A stretch of 19,728 nucleotides of DNA from CAYMAZ01 sp964428185 (GTDB lineage: Bacteria; Bacteroidota; Bacteroidia; Bacteroidales; DTU049), in contig CAYRXH010000044.1 in NCBI GenBank assembly GCA_964428185.1, positions 1 to 19,728 on the forward strand, in the 5' to 3' direction. Below, in pieces: positions 1 to 7,444 of this stretch. The translations under genes were made by a program, and so were the position numbers. How positions within the stretch are numbered: the first letter of the stretch is position 1; each line of letters begins with the position of its first letter. A model generated the notes under the pieces. That model was given only the letters and a program-made list of their open reading frames with translations, had not been told where the DNA came from and did no database searches.

Positions 1-32
1 GTTAAGTGTTTATTTTCTGAAAAAAAATGTTG

Positions 33-40
33 TATATTTG
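33..40 (+). promoter_or_regulatory. Bacteroidota -7 promoter box upstream of the bTHX gene
   Basis: The sequence TATATTTG matches the Bacteroidota -7 consensus TAnnTTTG exactly. It lies 29 bases before the ATG at 70, so a transcript would begin near 45-48 with a leader of about 22-25 bases. No good TTTG -33 box is seen at the usual spacing of about 19 bases. The promoter call therefore rests on the -7 box and its position. Confidence 0.6.
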
Positions 41-69
41 CGCACCGTTTATATTTAAATTCAAACACT

Positions 70-426
70 ATGGGAAAAGGAGATAAAAAAACCAAACGTG
101 GGAAAATTATTATGGGTTCTTACGGAAAGAAAAGACCCAAACGAATTACAAAAATCAATACCACAACAGTTGCTGAAAAACCTAAACCGGCAAAACCTAA
201 AAAAGAAGTTGCGGCTAAGGTAGAAACACCTGAACCTGTTGTTGCAGAAGTTCCAGAAGTAAAACCAGTTGCTGAAAAGAAAAAAGCTGCTCCAAAAAAA
301 GCTGCTGCTGAAAAGAAAACTACTGAAAAGAAAACAGCTGGGAAGAAACCTGCTGAAAAGAAACCTGCTGAAAAGAAACCTGCTGAAAAGAAACCTGCTG
401 CCAAAAAAACCAAGAAGGAAGAATAA
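70..426 (+). CDS. Ribosomal protein bTHX family with long Lys/Ala/Pro-rich tail
   Basis: The first 24 or so residues contain GKGDKKTKRGKI followed by GSYGKKRP. This is the signature of the small-subunit protein bTHX (Thx), a tiny basic peptide of about 26 residues in Thermus that sits in a cavity of 16S rRNA in the 30S head. Here the protein is 118 residues. After about residue 25 it becomes a low-complexity tail rich in K, A, P and E, ending in repeats of AEKKP and a basic terminus, much like the C-terminal tail of histone H1. The tail is probably disordered. The gene stands alone, with a TAnnTTTG box upstream and a hairpin terminator downstream. The bTHX identity of the head is clear from the motif. 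An extra role for the tail, such as RNA, DNA or ribosome contact, is inference. A reverse-strand reading frame over the same bases is a shadow of the repeat. Confidence 0.85.
   Translation: MGKGDKKTKRGKIIMGSYGKKRPKRITKINTTTVAEKPKPAKPKKEVAAKVETPEPVVAEVPEVKPVAEKKKAAPKKAAAEKKTTEKKTAGKKPAEKKPAEKKPAEKKPAAKKTKKEE
346..400 (+). repeat. 15-bp in-frame tandem repeat (about 3.7 copies)
   Basis: The unit AAACCTGCTGAAAAG occurs at 346-360, 361-375 and 376-390 without any change, and a fourth partial copy (first 10 bases) covers 391-400. Each unit encodes a five-residue repeat of the AEKKP type in the bTHX tail. The copies are identical at synonymous positions, which points to recent duplication by slippage rather than old conserved repeats. 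Confidence 0.95.
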
Positions 427-451
427 TTACTTCCCTACTTCTATAAAAAAC

Positions 452-476
452 GTCTGAACTTCTCAGACTTTTTTTT
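452..476. terminator. Bidirectional intrinsic terminator between bTHX and miaA
   Basis: A 6-bp stem (GTCTGA at 452-457, TCAGAC at 463-468) with a 5-base loop is followed on the plus strand by eight T (469-476). It is preceded by six A (445-450), which serve as the U-tract on the minus strand. It lies between convergent genes and its T-tract runs into the last codons of miaA, so it can end both transcripts. Confidence 0.8.
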
Positions 477-1392
477 ATTTGTTCAATTTATCAAGAATTA
501 TTTGAAGTCTTGATTCCTGATTCAATGTGCCGTCAATCCATTCAATATTTACACCCAGTCTTTCCATTCTTCTGAACCAGGACATTTGTCGTTTTGAGAA
601 TTGTTGTATAGCGGTGCAAAGCTGCTGCTGCATAGCAGTAAATTCAATTCTTCCAAGAAGATAAAGAGTGACATATTTGTATTCAAGGCCAAAGGAAATC
701 AGTCGCTCCGATGAAATACCAGAGTTCAGCAATTGTTTAACCTCTGCGGTCATTCCCTCTTCAATTCTCCTTTCAAGCCGTTCAGCAATTTTTTTTCTGA
801 CCATTTCACGTGGCATTGTCAGACCAAAAACACGGGAATCAGGAATAGTTACAGTAGTATCATTTTCCTGTACTCTGGAATGAAAATAGCATATTTCGAT
901 TGCTCTAAGAAGCCTCTGCCTGTCTGTCAGATCTGTTTTGTTATGAACTTTTTTTAATGAGGTGAGCAATTCTGCCAGTTGTTCAGTAGATTTTTTTTCA
1001 AGGCTTGCTCTAAGCAGAGGATTTTCAGGCACTTCTACAAAAAAATAATCTCTCAGCACAGCATCAAGATACAATCCTGTTCCGCCGCACATAATGACTT
1101 GATTTCCCCTGCTCATGATATCCGAAGCTGCTTCAATAAACAGTTTTTTAAATCTGAATACATGAAATTCTTCATCAGGGTCGGCAACATCAATGATGTG
1201 ATATGGAATGGCACCTTTATCGGTCAGATAATCTGAAAGGTCTTTTCCTGTTCCCACAGTCATACCCCTGAACACCTGACGGGAATCGGCACTAATGATT
1301 TCACCCTTGATTTCTGCAGCAAGCATGGCTGCCAGTCTGGTTTTCCCAACAGCAGTTGGTCCGAGAATCGTTATGAGCCGAGGTATTTCCAT
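475..1392 (-). CDS. miaA: tRNA dimethylallyltransferase MiaA
   Basis: MiaA transfers a dimethylallyl group to N6 of adenosine 37 in tRNAs reading codons that start with U, the first step to i6A/ms2i6A. The 305-residue product has the P-loop GPTAVGKT at residues 11-18, the substrate-binding DSRQVFRGM from residue 36, GTGKDL near residue 47, and CGGTGLYL near residues 102-109. The C-terminal part has the usual KRQMSWFRRMER segment that contacts tRNA. The length is normal for the family. The GTGKDL variant, instead of the common GTAKP, resembles a second MiaA type seen in Bacteroidota that carry two paralogues; this is from memory and would need a tree. The start codon lies inside the end of the upstream glycosyltransferase gene (22-base overlap), so translation is probably coupled. 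Confidence 0.95.
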   Translation of the reverse strand: MEIPRLITILGPTAVGKTRLAAMLAAEIKGEIISADSRQVFRGMTVGTGKDLSDYLTDKGAIPYHIIDVADPDEEFHVFRFKKLFIEAASDIMSRGNQVIMCGGTGLYLDAVLRDYFFVEVPENPLLRASLEKKSTEQLAELLTSLKKVHNKTDLTDRQRLLRAIEICYFHSRVQENDTTVTIPDSRVFGLTMPREMVRKKIAERLERRIEEGMTAEVKQLLNSGISSERLISFGLEYKYVTLYLLGRIEFTAMQQQLCTAIQQFSKRQMSWFRRMERLGVNIEWIDGTLNQESRLQIILDKLNK

Positions 1393-2654
1393 CTCTGAGG
1401 GTATTTCTGAATAGGATACTGCAAATTTACTTCATTCTCTTCGCTTCTTGCCGTCATTTCAAGTTTGAAAAGAAAATCCCTTAACCCAGACAAACTTTCA
1501 ATACTTCCCTTGCTGAAATCAGGGTATGTGTCAACCAAATTCTGACAAGCCTCTTCATAAAAAAATTTACTGATAAAATCATGTACAGCCGCTGATGCAT
1601 CATGATCAGTTTCCTGTTTAAAATGATAATAACGAAGGCATTGCAGAATTCTCAGTCCGTCAAATTTCACATGACAGGCATGAACAAACTTAACTGGATC
1701 ATTATAGTTGTTTCTCAGCTGATTCCACAACTCAGAAGGTTCAATATTCATCGAAGACCGAATAAAATCATCACAGGGAGTTTCAATATTGCTTTTAAAC
1801 AAAAGAGGAAACAAGTCGAACATGCTTTTCAACTGATCAAAAAGTGAAGGGCTATAAATTGGATAAGAGGTCCAGTCTCCTGATTTGCCTTTGATCAGAG
1901 CAGGTCCGGTTCCGAAGAAGACTCGTTCAGAATAACGTGTTGCAGGATACACAGCTTCCACATTATAGTTAAGAATTCTGCCAGCCTTTCTCAGTTTCTG
2001 CAACAGATAGAAATCTTCTCCGCTGAACTTTGGAGCCAGCCCTCTGATTTTTCTGTATGATGAGGCAGGAAAAGCAATAGCAGAGCCAAGTACAGTAAAA
2101 CAGTAGGGAGAATGTATTCTGAAAAGATTCAGAAAAAAACAACGCATATACACTTCATATCTGATCATCAGTCTGTCAAGTTCATCATTTCCTGAAAGTG
2201 GATGATAATAGGGGTTGGAAAGAGCCATAGCTGCGGGAAAGGCATCAAATTGTGACACTATGCTTTCAAAATAGTTTACTCCAAAAACAGTATCAGCGTC
2301 CATACTTACAAGAATATCCTGATCATCCGCTTGTTCAAGAATGGTATCAAACAGCAGCTTACGGGCCCAGCCAACACCATACCTTTTTTCATCCCACCCT
2401 AAACCGGGAGAAGACCGGTCAATGACAGTTACAGGTATAGATGACTCATTTTTAAGAAGTTCTATTGTTTTTCTGTTATTTTCAAGAATATCTTCATAGG
2501 CAACAGAATACCTGTATTTCTCAGGTTGATTGATACAGACAAACACATGGTAATTTGAAAATGTCTGCTTTCTGATACACTCAAGTGTAGGTATAATAAA
2601 ATCCAGTTCATTCATTGCCGGAATTGCAACACAAACTCGCCTGGCTGGTTTCAT
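1371..2654 (-). CDS. Family 2 glycosyltransferase
   Basis: The 427-residue product opens with a GT-A/GT2 fold: RRVCVAIPAMNE at the N-terminus, the metal- and sugar-nucleotide-binding DAD at residues 119-121 (context SMDADTVFG), and an acidic GEDF motif at 212-214 that fits the catalytic base region. I see no convincing membrane spans, so it is probably cytosolic or peripheral. The C-terminal 170 residues are not recognised. The donor and acceptor cannot be told from sequence; a role in surface polysaccharide or glycolipid is the usual one. Its start overlaps the stop of the permease gene by one base (TAATG arrangement) and its end overlaps miaA, so the three genes form one translation-coupled operon. 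Confidence 0.85.
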   Translation of the reverse strand: MKPARRVCVAIPAMNELDFIIPTLECIRKQTFSNYHVFVCINQPEKYRYSVAYEDILENNRKTIELLKNESSIPVTVIDRSSPGLGWDEKRYGVGWARKLLFDTILEQADDQDILVSMDADTVFGVNYFESIVSQFDAFPAAMALSNPYYHPLSGNDELDRLMIRYEVYMRCFFLNLFRIHSPYCFTVLGSAIAFPASSYRKIRGLAPKFSGEDFYLLQKLRKAGRILNYNVEAVYPATRYSERVFFGTGPALIKGKSGDWTSYPIYSPSLFDQLKSMFDLFPLLFKSNIETPCDDFIRSSMNIEPSELWNQLRNNYNDPVKFVHACHVKFDGLRILQCLRYYHFKQETDHDASAAVHDFISKFFYEEACQNLVDTYPDFSKGSIESLSGLRDFLFKLEMTARSEENEVNLQYPIQKYPQRWKYLGS

Positions 2655-3883
2655 TACTTCAATCTAAGGGTTTTTGCAGGATAAATCCGTGCAATAATCA
2701 GAGAAGGAAGTAACATGACCAAAACTCCGGATATGAAAACCAATCCATTTATCATAAGAAGATAAGGAACATCAAAATGGACAGGCACTCCCTCAACATA
2801 ATAAACTTCTCTGTTGAGCCTAAAAATCACAAAATATTTCTGCATAAAGGCAAGGCCAAAGCCGATGATATTTCCGATAAGCATTCCTCGGATGAGTATT
2901 GCTGAAGAAATAAAAAGAAATATCTTCCGGATAGAAGCATTTGAAGCACCAAGAGATTTAAGAATTCCGATAGCAGATGTTTTTTCAAGAATACGTATCA
3001 AAAGAATGGTAATAACATTGATCAGAGCAACAATCAACATCACAATAATAATCACATTTACATTCATATCCAGGAGGTCAAGCCAGTTAAATATTTCCGG
3101 GTACAGTTCCCTGACATTCCATACTTCAACATCATAATGCAGCATCTGGGCTGCCCTTCTCACAGTATATTCAATATTATCATAGTTATCAATAAGTATC
3201 TCAACAACACCTGCTTCATTCTGTTTCCATCCGTTGAGTTGCTGAATATGTCCGATATCTCCAAACATATATTTCTTATCGAATTCACTGAGTCCGGTAT
3301 CAAAAATTCCGGAAATTACAAATTTTCTACCCCTAGGCTGCTGCTCTCCTGGTAAAAGAAAGTACATCCTCAAATCATCGCCTACTTTAAAATGAAGTCT
3401 GTCAGCTGTAATTCTGGAAATAATAATTTCATTGCTTACGGTATCCCCCGAAAATGAAGGAAAATGTCCTTCCTGTATTGATGTCTCAATAAATCCCGAA
3501 TAATAATTCTCATTGATACCTTTAAATATGCATCCTTCCATCTGATCATCAGTCTTGATGATTCCTGCTTTTTCAGCAGTTGGCTGAATGTTGATAATAC
3601 CTGGTATCTCTTCTTTCAAAGAACTGATGTCTTCCCTATCAAACTTAAATGCTGTCTGCTGGTCAACCGTTGACATCTGAAATGGTTTTATTCTCACATG
3701 TCCGGAAAATCCAATGACTTTATTTTTAATTTCAAGTTGAAACCCTTTCACAATCACCACAGAAATAATCATCACAGCAACACTGAGTGAAATTCCGGCT
3801 GTGGCAATTCGGATGACCGGGGCTGAAAATGATTTTTTCCGAACCCTAACAAAACGCCTTCCGATAAAACTGATCAGCCCCAT
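2654..3883 (-). CDS. LolC/LolE-type (FtsX/MacB) ABC transporter permease
   Basis: The product is an inner-membrane permease of the LolC/E family, which works with a LolD ATPase to move lipoproteins out of the inner membrane. It has one N-terminal membrane helix (about residues 25-47), a large periplasmic domain of about 210 residues, and three C-terminal helices. The SIRKIF-containing segment between the C-terminal helices is typical of FtsX-type domains. I chose the ATG at 3883 (409 residues). It gives the family-like N-terminus GLISFIGRRF, and a good -7 box lies just upstream at 3904-3911. A longer frame opens at 3955, but its start would lie upstream of that promoter. No LolD gene is in the window, so the ATPase must be encoded elsewhere. 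The gene is first in the operon with the glycosyltransferase and miaA. Confidence 0.88.
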   Translation of the reverse strand: MGLISFIGRRFVRVRKKSFSAPVIRIATAGISLSVAVMIISVVIVKGFQLEIKNKVIGFSGHVRIKPFQMSTVDQQTAFKFDREDISSLKEEIPGIINIQPTAEKAGIIKTDDQMEGCIFKGINENYYSGFIETSIQEGHFPSFSGDTVSNEIIISRITADRLHFKVGDDLRMYFLLPGEQQPRGRKFVISGIFDTGLSEFDKKYMFGDIGHIQQLNGWKQNEAGVVEILIDNYDNIEYTVRRAAQMLHYDVEVWNVRELYPEIFNWLDLLDMNVNVIIIVMLIVALINVITILLIRILEKTSAIGILKSLGASNASIRKIFLFISSAILIRGMLIGNIIGFGLAFMQKYFVIFRLNREVYYVEGVPVHFDVPYLLMINGLVFISGVLVMLLPSLIIARIYPAKTLRLK

Positions 3884-3903
3884 TGAATAATAAATAACAA
3901 AAG

Positions 3904-3911
3904 CAAAAATA
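3904..3911 (-). promoter_or_regulatory. -7 promoter box for the permease-GT-miaA operon
   Basis: On the minus strand this reads TATTTTTG, an exact TAnnTTTG match, 20 bases before the ATG at 3883. The nearest TTG upstream is only about 14 bases away, shorter than usual, so the -33 element is weak. The box helps decide the start: the alternative start at 3955 lies upstream of it. Confidence 0.5.
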
Positions 3912-4005
3912 TGATTTTTTATGAACAACGCTATCTGTTTTTGGGATCTCAGCATAAAAAACGGTACTATACAATGAATCTGACTGAATTATGCAATCTA
4001 TTTTC

Positions 4006-4013
4006 TATCTTTG
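4006..4013 (+). promoter_or_regulatory. -7 promoter box for the namZ-like gene
   Basis: TATCTTTG matches TAnnTTTG exactly and ends 19 bases before the ATG at 4033. It would give a leader of about 12-15 bases. The in-frame TTG at 4027 would leave only a handful of bases, so the ATG is preferred. No clear -33 TTTG is seen. Confidence 0.5.
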
Positions 4014-4032
4014 CTAGCAAATCACTTTGTTT

Positions 4033-5256
4033 ATGACACTTTCAGCCCTTACATTGTTTACTGCTCTTTCATGTATGCTTTTTTCATGTCATTCACACAT
4101 AGAAAATACAGAAAGCACATCAACACAGGACAGTTTAGCTAAGCCACCAATCCTCACAGGTGCCGAACAGACTGAAAAATACTTCCCCCTGATTGAGAAT
4201 AAGAAAGTTGGAATAGTGACCAATCAGACCGGGGTCATCGGGAAGGTTCATCTTGTTGATTCTCTTGTCAGCGCCGGGATGAATGTGCTTAGAATTTTTG
4301 CACCTGAGCATGGATTTCGGGGACAGGCCGAAGCAGGTCACAAAATTCAGGCAGGCGTTGATGATAAAACAGGAATCAGGGTTGTATCTCTCTACGGAAG
4401 CAATTTCAAACCCAAAGCTGAGGATATTTCAGATCTGGACATCATTATCTTCGACATTCAGGATGTGGGTGCCCGTTTTTATACCTATATTTCAACCATG
4501 CATTATGTAATGGAATCATGTGCGCAGGCTGACATTCCGCTTCTCATTCTCGACCGTCCCAATCCCAATGGGTTTTATGTAGATGGCCCTGTACTTGACC
4601 CTCAGTTCAGATCATTTATCGGAATGCATCCCATTCCGGTTGTTCATGGAATGACAGTGGGTGAACTTGCTCAGATGATCAACGGAGAAGGCTGGCTCGA
4701 AGGGGGAATACAATGCAAACTAACCGTGATCCCTGTTTCAGGATACACACACTCAACACTATATGAACTTCCGGTTGCTCCTTCGCCGAATCTGCAATCT
4801 CCTGAGTCTGTACTACTGTATCCATCACTCTGCCTTTTTGAAGGAACAGTAGTCAGTGTGGGCAGAGGTACGGATACTCCTTTTGAAATATTCGGGCATC
4901 CATTTTGGCCTGAAACACCGTTCAGTTTCACACCTGAAAGCAGACCAGGCTACGCCGCCAATCCGCCCCATTTGGGAAAAATATGTTTCGGAATGAATGT
5001 TCATGATTATGCCGATAGTCTGAAAAACAATCCCAAACTTGAACTGAAATGGTTGATTGATGCATTCAGATTTTTGAATGAAACCACTGATTTTTTCAGT
5101 GAAAATATGTTTGATAAACTATCAGGCTCTTCGGTGCTTCGTCAACAGATCCTTGACGGAAAGTCTGAGAGTGAAATCAGACAAAGCTGGCAACCCAAAC
5201 TGGATGAGTTCAGACAAAAACGAAAGAAATACCTCTTGTATGAGGATTTTGAATAG
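4033..5256 (+). CDS. DUF1343/NamZ-like lipoprotein, probable exo-beta-N-acetylmuramidase
   Basis: The family (DUF1343, founded by NamZ of Bacillus subtilis, glycoside hydrolase family 171) releases N-acetylmuramic acid from the non-reducing end of peptidoglycan fragments. Recognisable segments are GIVTNQTGV, FAPEHGFRG, IIFDIQDVGARFYTY, LDRPNPNG and GRGTDTPFE. The N-terminus is a short hydrophobic signal ending in LFSC, with the lipidated cysteine probably Cys19 (Cys14 also possible), so the protein should be anchored on the periplasmic side or outer membrane. I start at the ATG at 4033; a TTG at 4027 in the same frame would add only two residues. The length of 407 residues is normal. The following gene begins 47 bases downstream without a clear terminator or promoter, so co-transcription is possible. 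Confidence 0.9.
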   Translation: MTLSALTLFTALSCMLFSCHSHIENTESTSTQDSLAKPPILTGAEQTEKYFPLIENKKVGIVTNQTGVIGKVHLVDSLVSAGMNVLRIFAPEHGFRGQAEAGHKIQAGVDDKTGIRVVSLYGSNFKPKAEDISDLDIIIFDIQDVGARFYTYISTMHYVMESCAQADIPLLILDRPNPNGFYVDGPVLDPQFRSFIGMHPIPVVHGMTVGELAQMINGEGWLEGGIQCKLTVIPVSGYTHSTLYELPVAPSPNLQSPESVLLYPSLCLFEGTVVSVGRGTDTPFEIFGHPFWPETPFSFTPESRPGYAANPPHLGKICFGMNVHDYADSLKNNPKLELKWLIDAFRFLNETTDFFSENMFDKLSGSSVLRQQILDGKSESEIRQSWQPKLDEFRQKRKKYLLYEDFE

Positions 5257-5303
5257 TCCTATAGTGAAAAAATAATTGTTCCATTTTTTTAAACTGATTT
5301 TCC

Positions 5304-7433
5304 ATGTCAAGCCAAAAAAATAAACAACAGCTTGCCCAAAGACAAAAGCCTCAGGAAATACAAGTCCAGATCATTGAAAAAAGCAAACCTTCTGTAAAAA
5401 CCATGAGATGGTTTATTGTGCTGCTGGTGCTTGTCATTTATGGATATACTCTCTCCTTTGATTACACCCTTGATGACACACTCATGATCACCTCAAATGA
5501 TCTGACTTTGAAAGGTTTTTCAGGCATAGGAGAAATTTTTTCAAATGATGCCTTTGTTGGTTTCTTCGGAAAAGACAAAGACCTTGTTGCAGGAGGCAGA
5601 TACCGTCCTCTCACTCATGCAATGTTTGCAATTGAATATGAACTGTTTGGCAACTCTCCGTTTGTGGGACACTTAATGAATATCATCCTCTATGCACTTT
5701 TGGGGATTATTGTTTTTGAAACACTCCGTAAAATGTTTCAGCATTTGCCAACACAGAAAGAATGGGTCAGATACATTCCTTTTACTGCTACCTTGCTCTT
5801 TATGGCTCATCCACTTCACACCGAAGTTGTTGCAAATATAAAAGGACGGGATGAAATCATCAGTATGGGCGGAAGTATGCTTGCTTTGTATTTCAGTTTT
5901 CTGTATATTGACAATAAAAAACCGAAATTTTTAGTATTCAGTTTTCTTTCTTTACTAGTGGGTTTGTTTTCAAAGGAAAATGCCATCACTTATGTAGGTG
6001 TTATTCCTTTGACCATTTGGTTCTTCACATCTGCCGGCAAAAAAGATTATATCCTTACAATCCTGCCTCTTTTTGCAGCAGCAGCAATATTCATTGCAGC
6101 CAGATTTGCAGCCTTGGGATTTCTGACAAACAGCACCATCCAAACCGAAATACTCAATAATCCATTTATTAATTCATCCAAATCCGAAGAAATTGCTACC
6201 GTGATATATACCTGGCTGATCTACGTAAAACTTCTCTTTTTTCCCCATCCCCTCACTCATGACTATTATCCCTGGCACCTGAACATCATGCAGTTTTCAG
6301 ATTTCAGAGTAATTGTTGCAATGATCGTGGTGACAGGTCTGATTGCACTATCTGTATTCCTTCTGCGAAAAAAGCATATTGTTTCTTACGGAATTCTGTT
6401 TTTTATCTTTACTTTTTCCATTCAGTCCAATCTGTTTTTCAATATCGGAACGTTCATGAATGAACGCTTTATGTTCGTTGCACTTCTGGGATTTGTTATT
6501 ATTCTTGCTTATTATTTCTCAAGAATCAATTCCGGATCGCTTAAAACAGCAATCTACCTGTTTTTTATTGTGCTCTTTCTCTATTCAGCCAAAACCATTT
6601 CACGTTCGCTCGCCTGGAAAGACAATTATTCATTGTTCACTACGGATGTCAAGGTTTCGCATAACAGTGCCAAATGCAACACTTCGGCTGGAGAAATGAT
6701 CATTGAAAAAGCTGAAACAGAAACAGATCCAGCTCAGGCACGGGCTATGTTTTCACAGGCATACGAGTATCTTCTCAAAGCACAGCAGATCCATCCGACA
6801 TATTACGGGGCTTACGATCTGGCGGGAAAAGCAGCATTTCATCTTGAGGATTACACGGCTTCTTTTGAACATTACAAAATGTGTCTGACTCTTGATCCTG
6901 AAGCTCCGATTCCTCTCAACAACATTTATCTGGTTGCTCTTGCTGCAATCAGAGACAACAGACACAGAGAGGCAGAAATGATGCTGGAGTGGGTCATCAA
7001 CTTTGCCCCCGATTCACTTCATTATCAGTTAGAACTGGCAAGCTTGTATGAAAAAACCGGAAGGACAGGAATGTGCAGGGATTATCTGCTTGATATAACT
7101 CAACGTCATCCCGGATATGCCAAAGCATGGGGGAAGCTCGGTGAAATATACGGGCGTTATTTCAATGATCTGAAACAGTCCGAAACATATTTGTTGAAAT
7201 CTGTTGAACTCAATCCATCTGAATTCAGTTCAAATGAAAACCTGGGAATTGTGTACGGAATGCAGGGAAAAGGAGAGTTATCACTGAAATACTTCCTGAA
7301 AGCCCTTGCTATAGATCCCAATGTCAGCAGACTTCACAACAATATTGCCAATACATACATGCAAATGAACATGCCTGCAGAAGCTGCCAAACATTTTAAA
7401 AAGGCCGAAGAATTGAAAAAACAAGGGAAATAA
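5304..7433 (+). CDS. TMTC-like GT-C family membrane protein with C-terminal TPR repeats
   Basis: This 709-residue protein has a basic cytosolic head (residues 1-33) and about 11-12 hydrophobic helices from residue 34 to about 440. TPR-like repeats then run from about residue 470 to the end. The layout and motifs resemble animal TMTC O-mannosyltransferases and their bacterial relatives. There is an acidic pair (Asp57-Asp58) in the first outer loop, RYRPL at 99-103, HLMNIILYA at 123-131, and HPLHTE at 169-174 followed by KGRDE. In GT-C enzymes the first-loop acidic residues are catalytic and the donor is usually a polyprenyl-phosphate sugar. The TPRs would face the periplasm and could hold a protein acceptor. 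Enzyme activity is inferred from the motif pattern only. The end is 11 bases from the convergent M23 gene. Confidence 0.78.
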   Translation: MSSQKNKQQLAQRQKPQEIQVQIIEKSKPSVKTMRWFIVLLVLVIYGYTLSFDYTLDDTLMITSNDLTLKGFSGIGEIFSNDAFVGFFGKDKDLVAGGRYRPLTHAMFAIEYELFGNSPFVGHLMNIILYALLGIIVFETLRKMFQHLPTQKEWVRYIPFTATLLFMAHPLHTEVVANIKGRDEIISMGGSMLALYFSFLYIDNKKPKFLVFSFLSLLVGLFSKENAITYVGVIPLTIWFFTSAGKKDYILTILPLFAAAAIFIAARFAALGFLTNSTIQTEILNNPFINSSKSEEIATVIYTWLIYVKLLFFPHPLTHDYYPWHLNIMQFSDFRVIVAMIVVTGLIALSVFLLRKKHIVSYGILFFIFTFSIQSNLFFNIGTFMNERFMFVALLGFVIILAYYFSRINSGSLKTAIYLFFIVLFLYSAKTISRSLAWKDNYSLFTTDVKVSHNSAKCNTSAGEMIIEKAETETDPAQARAMFSQAYEYLLKAQQIHPTYYGAYDLAGKAAFHLEDYTASFEHYKMCLTLDPEAPIPLNNIYLVALAAIRDNRHREAEMMLEWVINFAPDSLHYQLELASLYEKTGRTGMCRDYLLDITQRHPGYAKAWGKLGEIYGRYFNDLKQSETYLLKSVELNPSEFSSNENLGIVYGMQGKGELSLKYFLKALAIDPNVSRLHNNIANTYMQMNMPAEAAKHFKKAEELKKQGK

Positions 7434-7444
7434 TTAAAAGTCTG

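Noticed and set aside
1..69. Possible end of another gene at the left edge
   Set aside because: I see only a promoter box and AT-rich leader; no coding signal can be supported in 69 bases.
120..413. 97-residue reverse-strand frame rich in Phe/Ala/Gly over the bTHX gene
   Set aside because: It is the mirror of the Lys/Ala repeat on the plus strand; the plus frame has the bTHX motif, a promoter box and a terminator.
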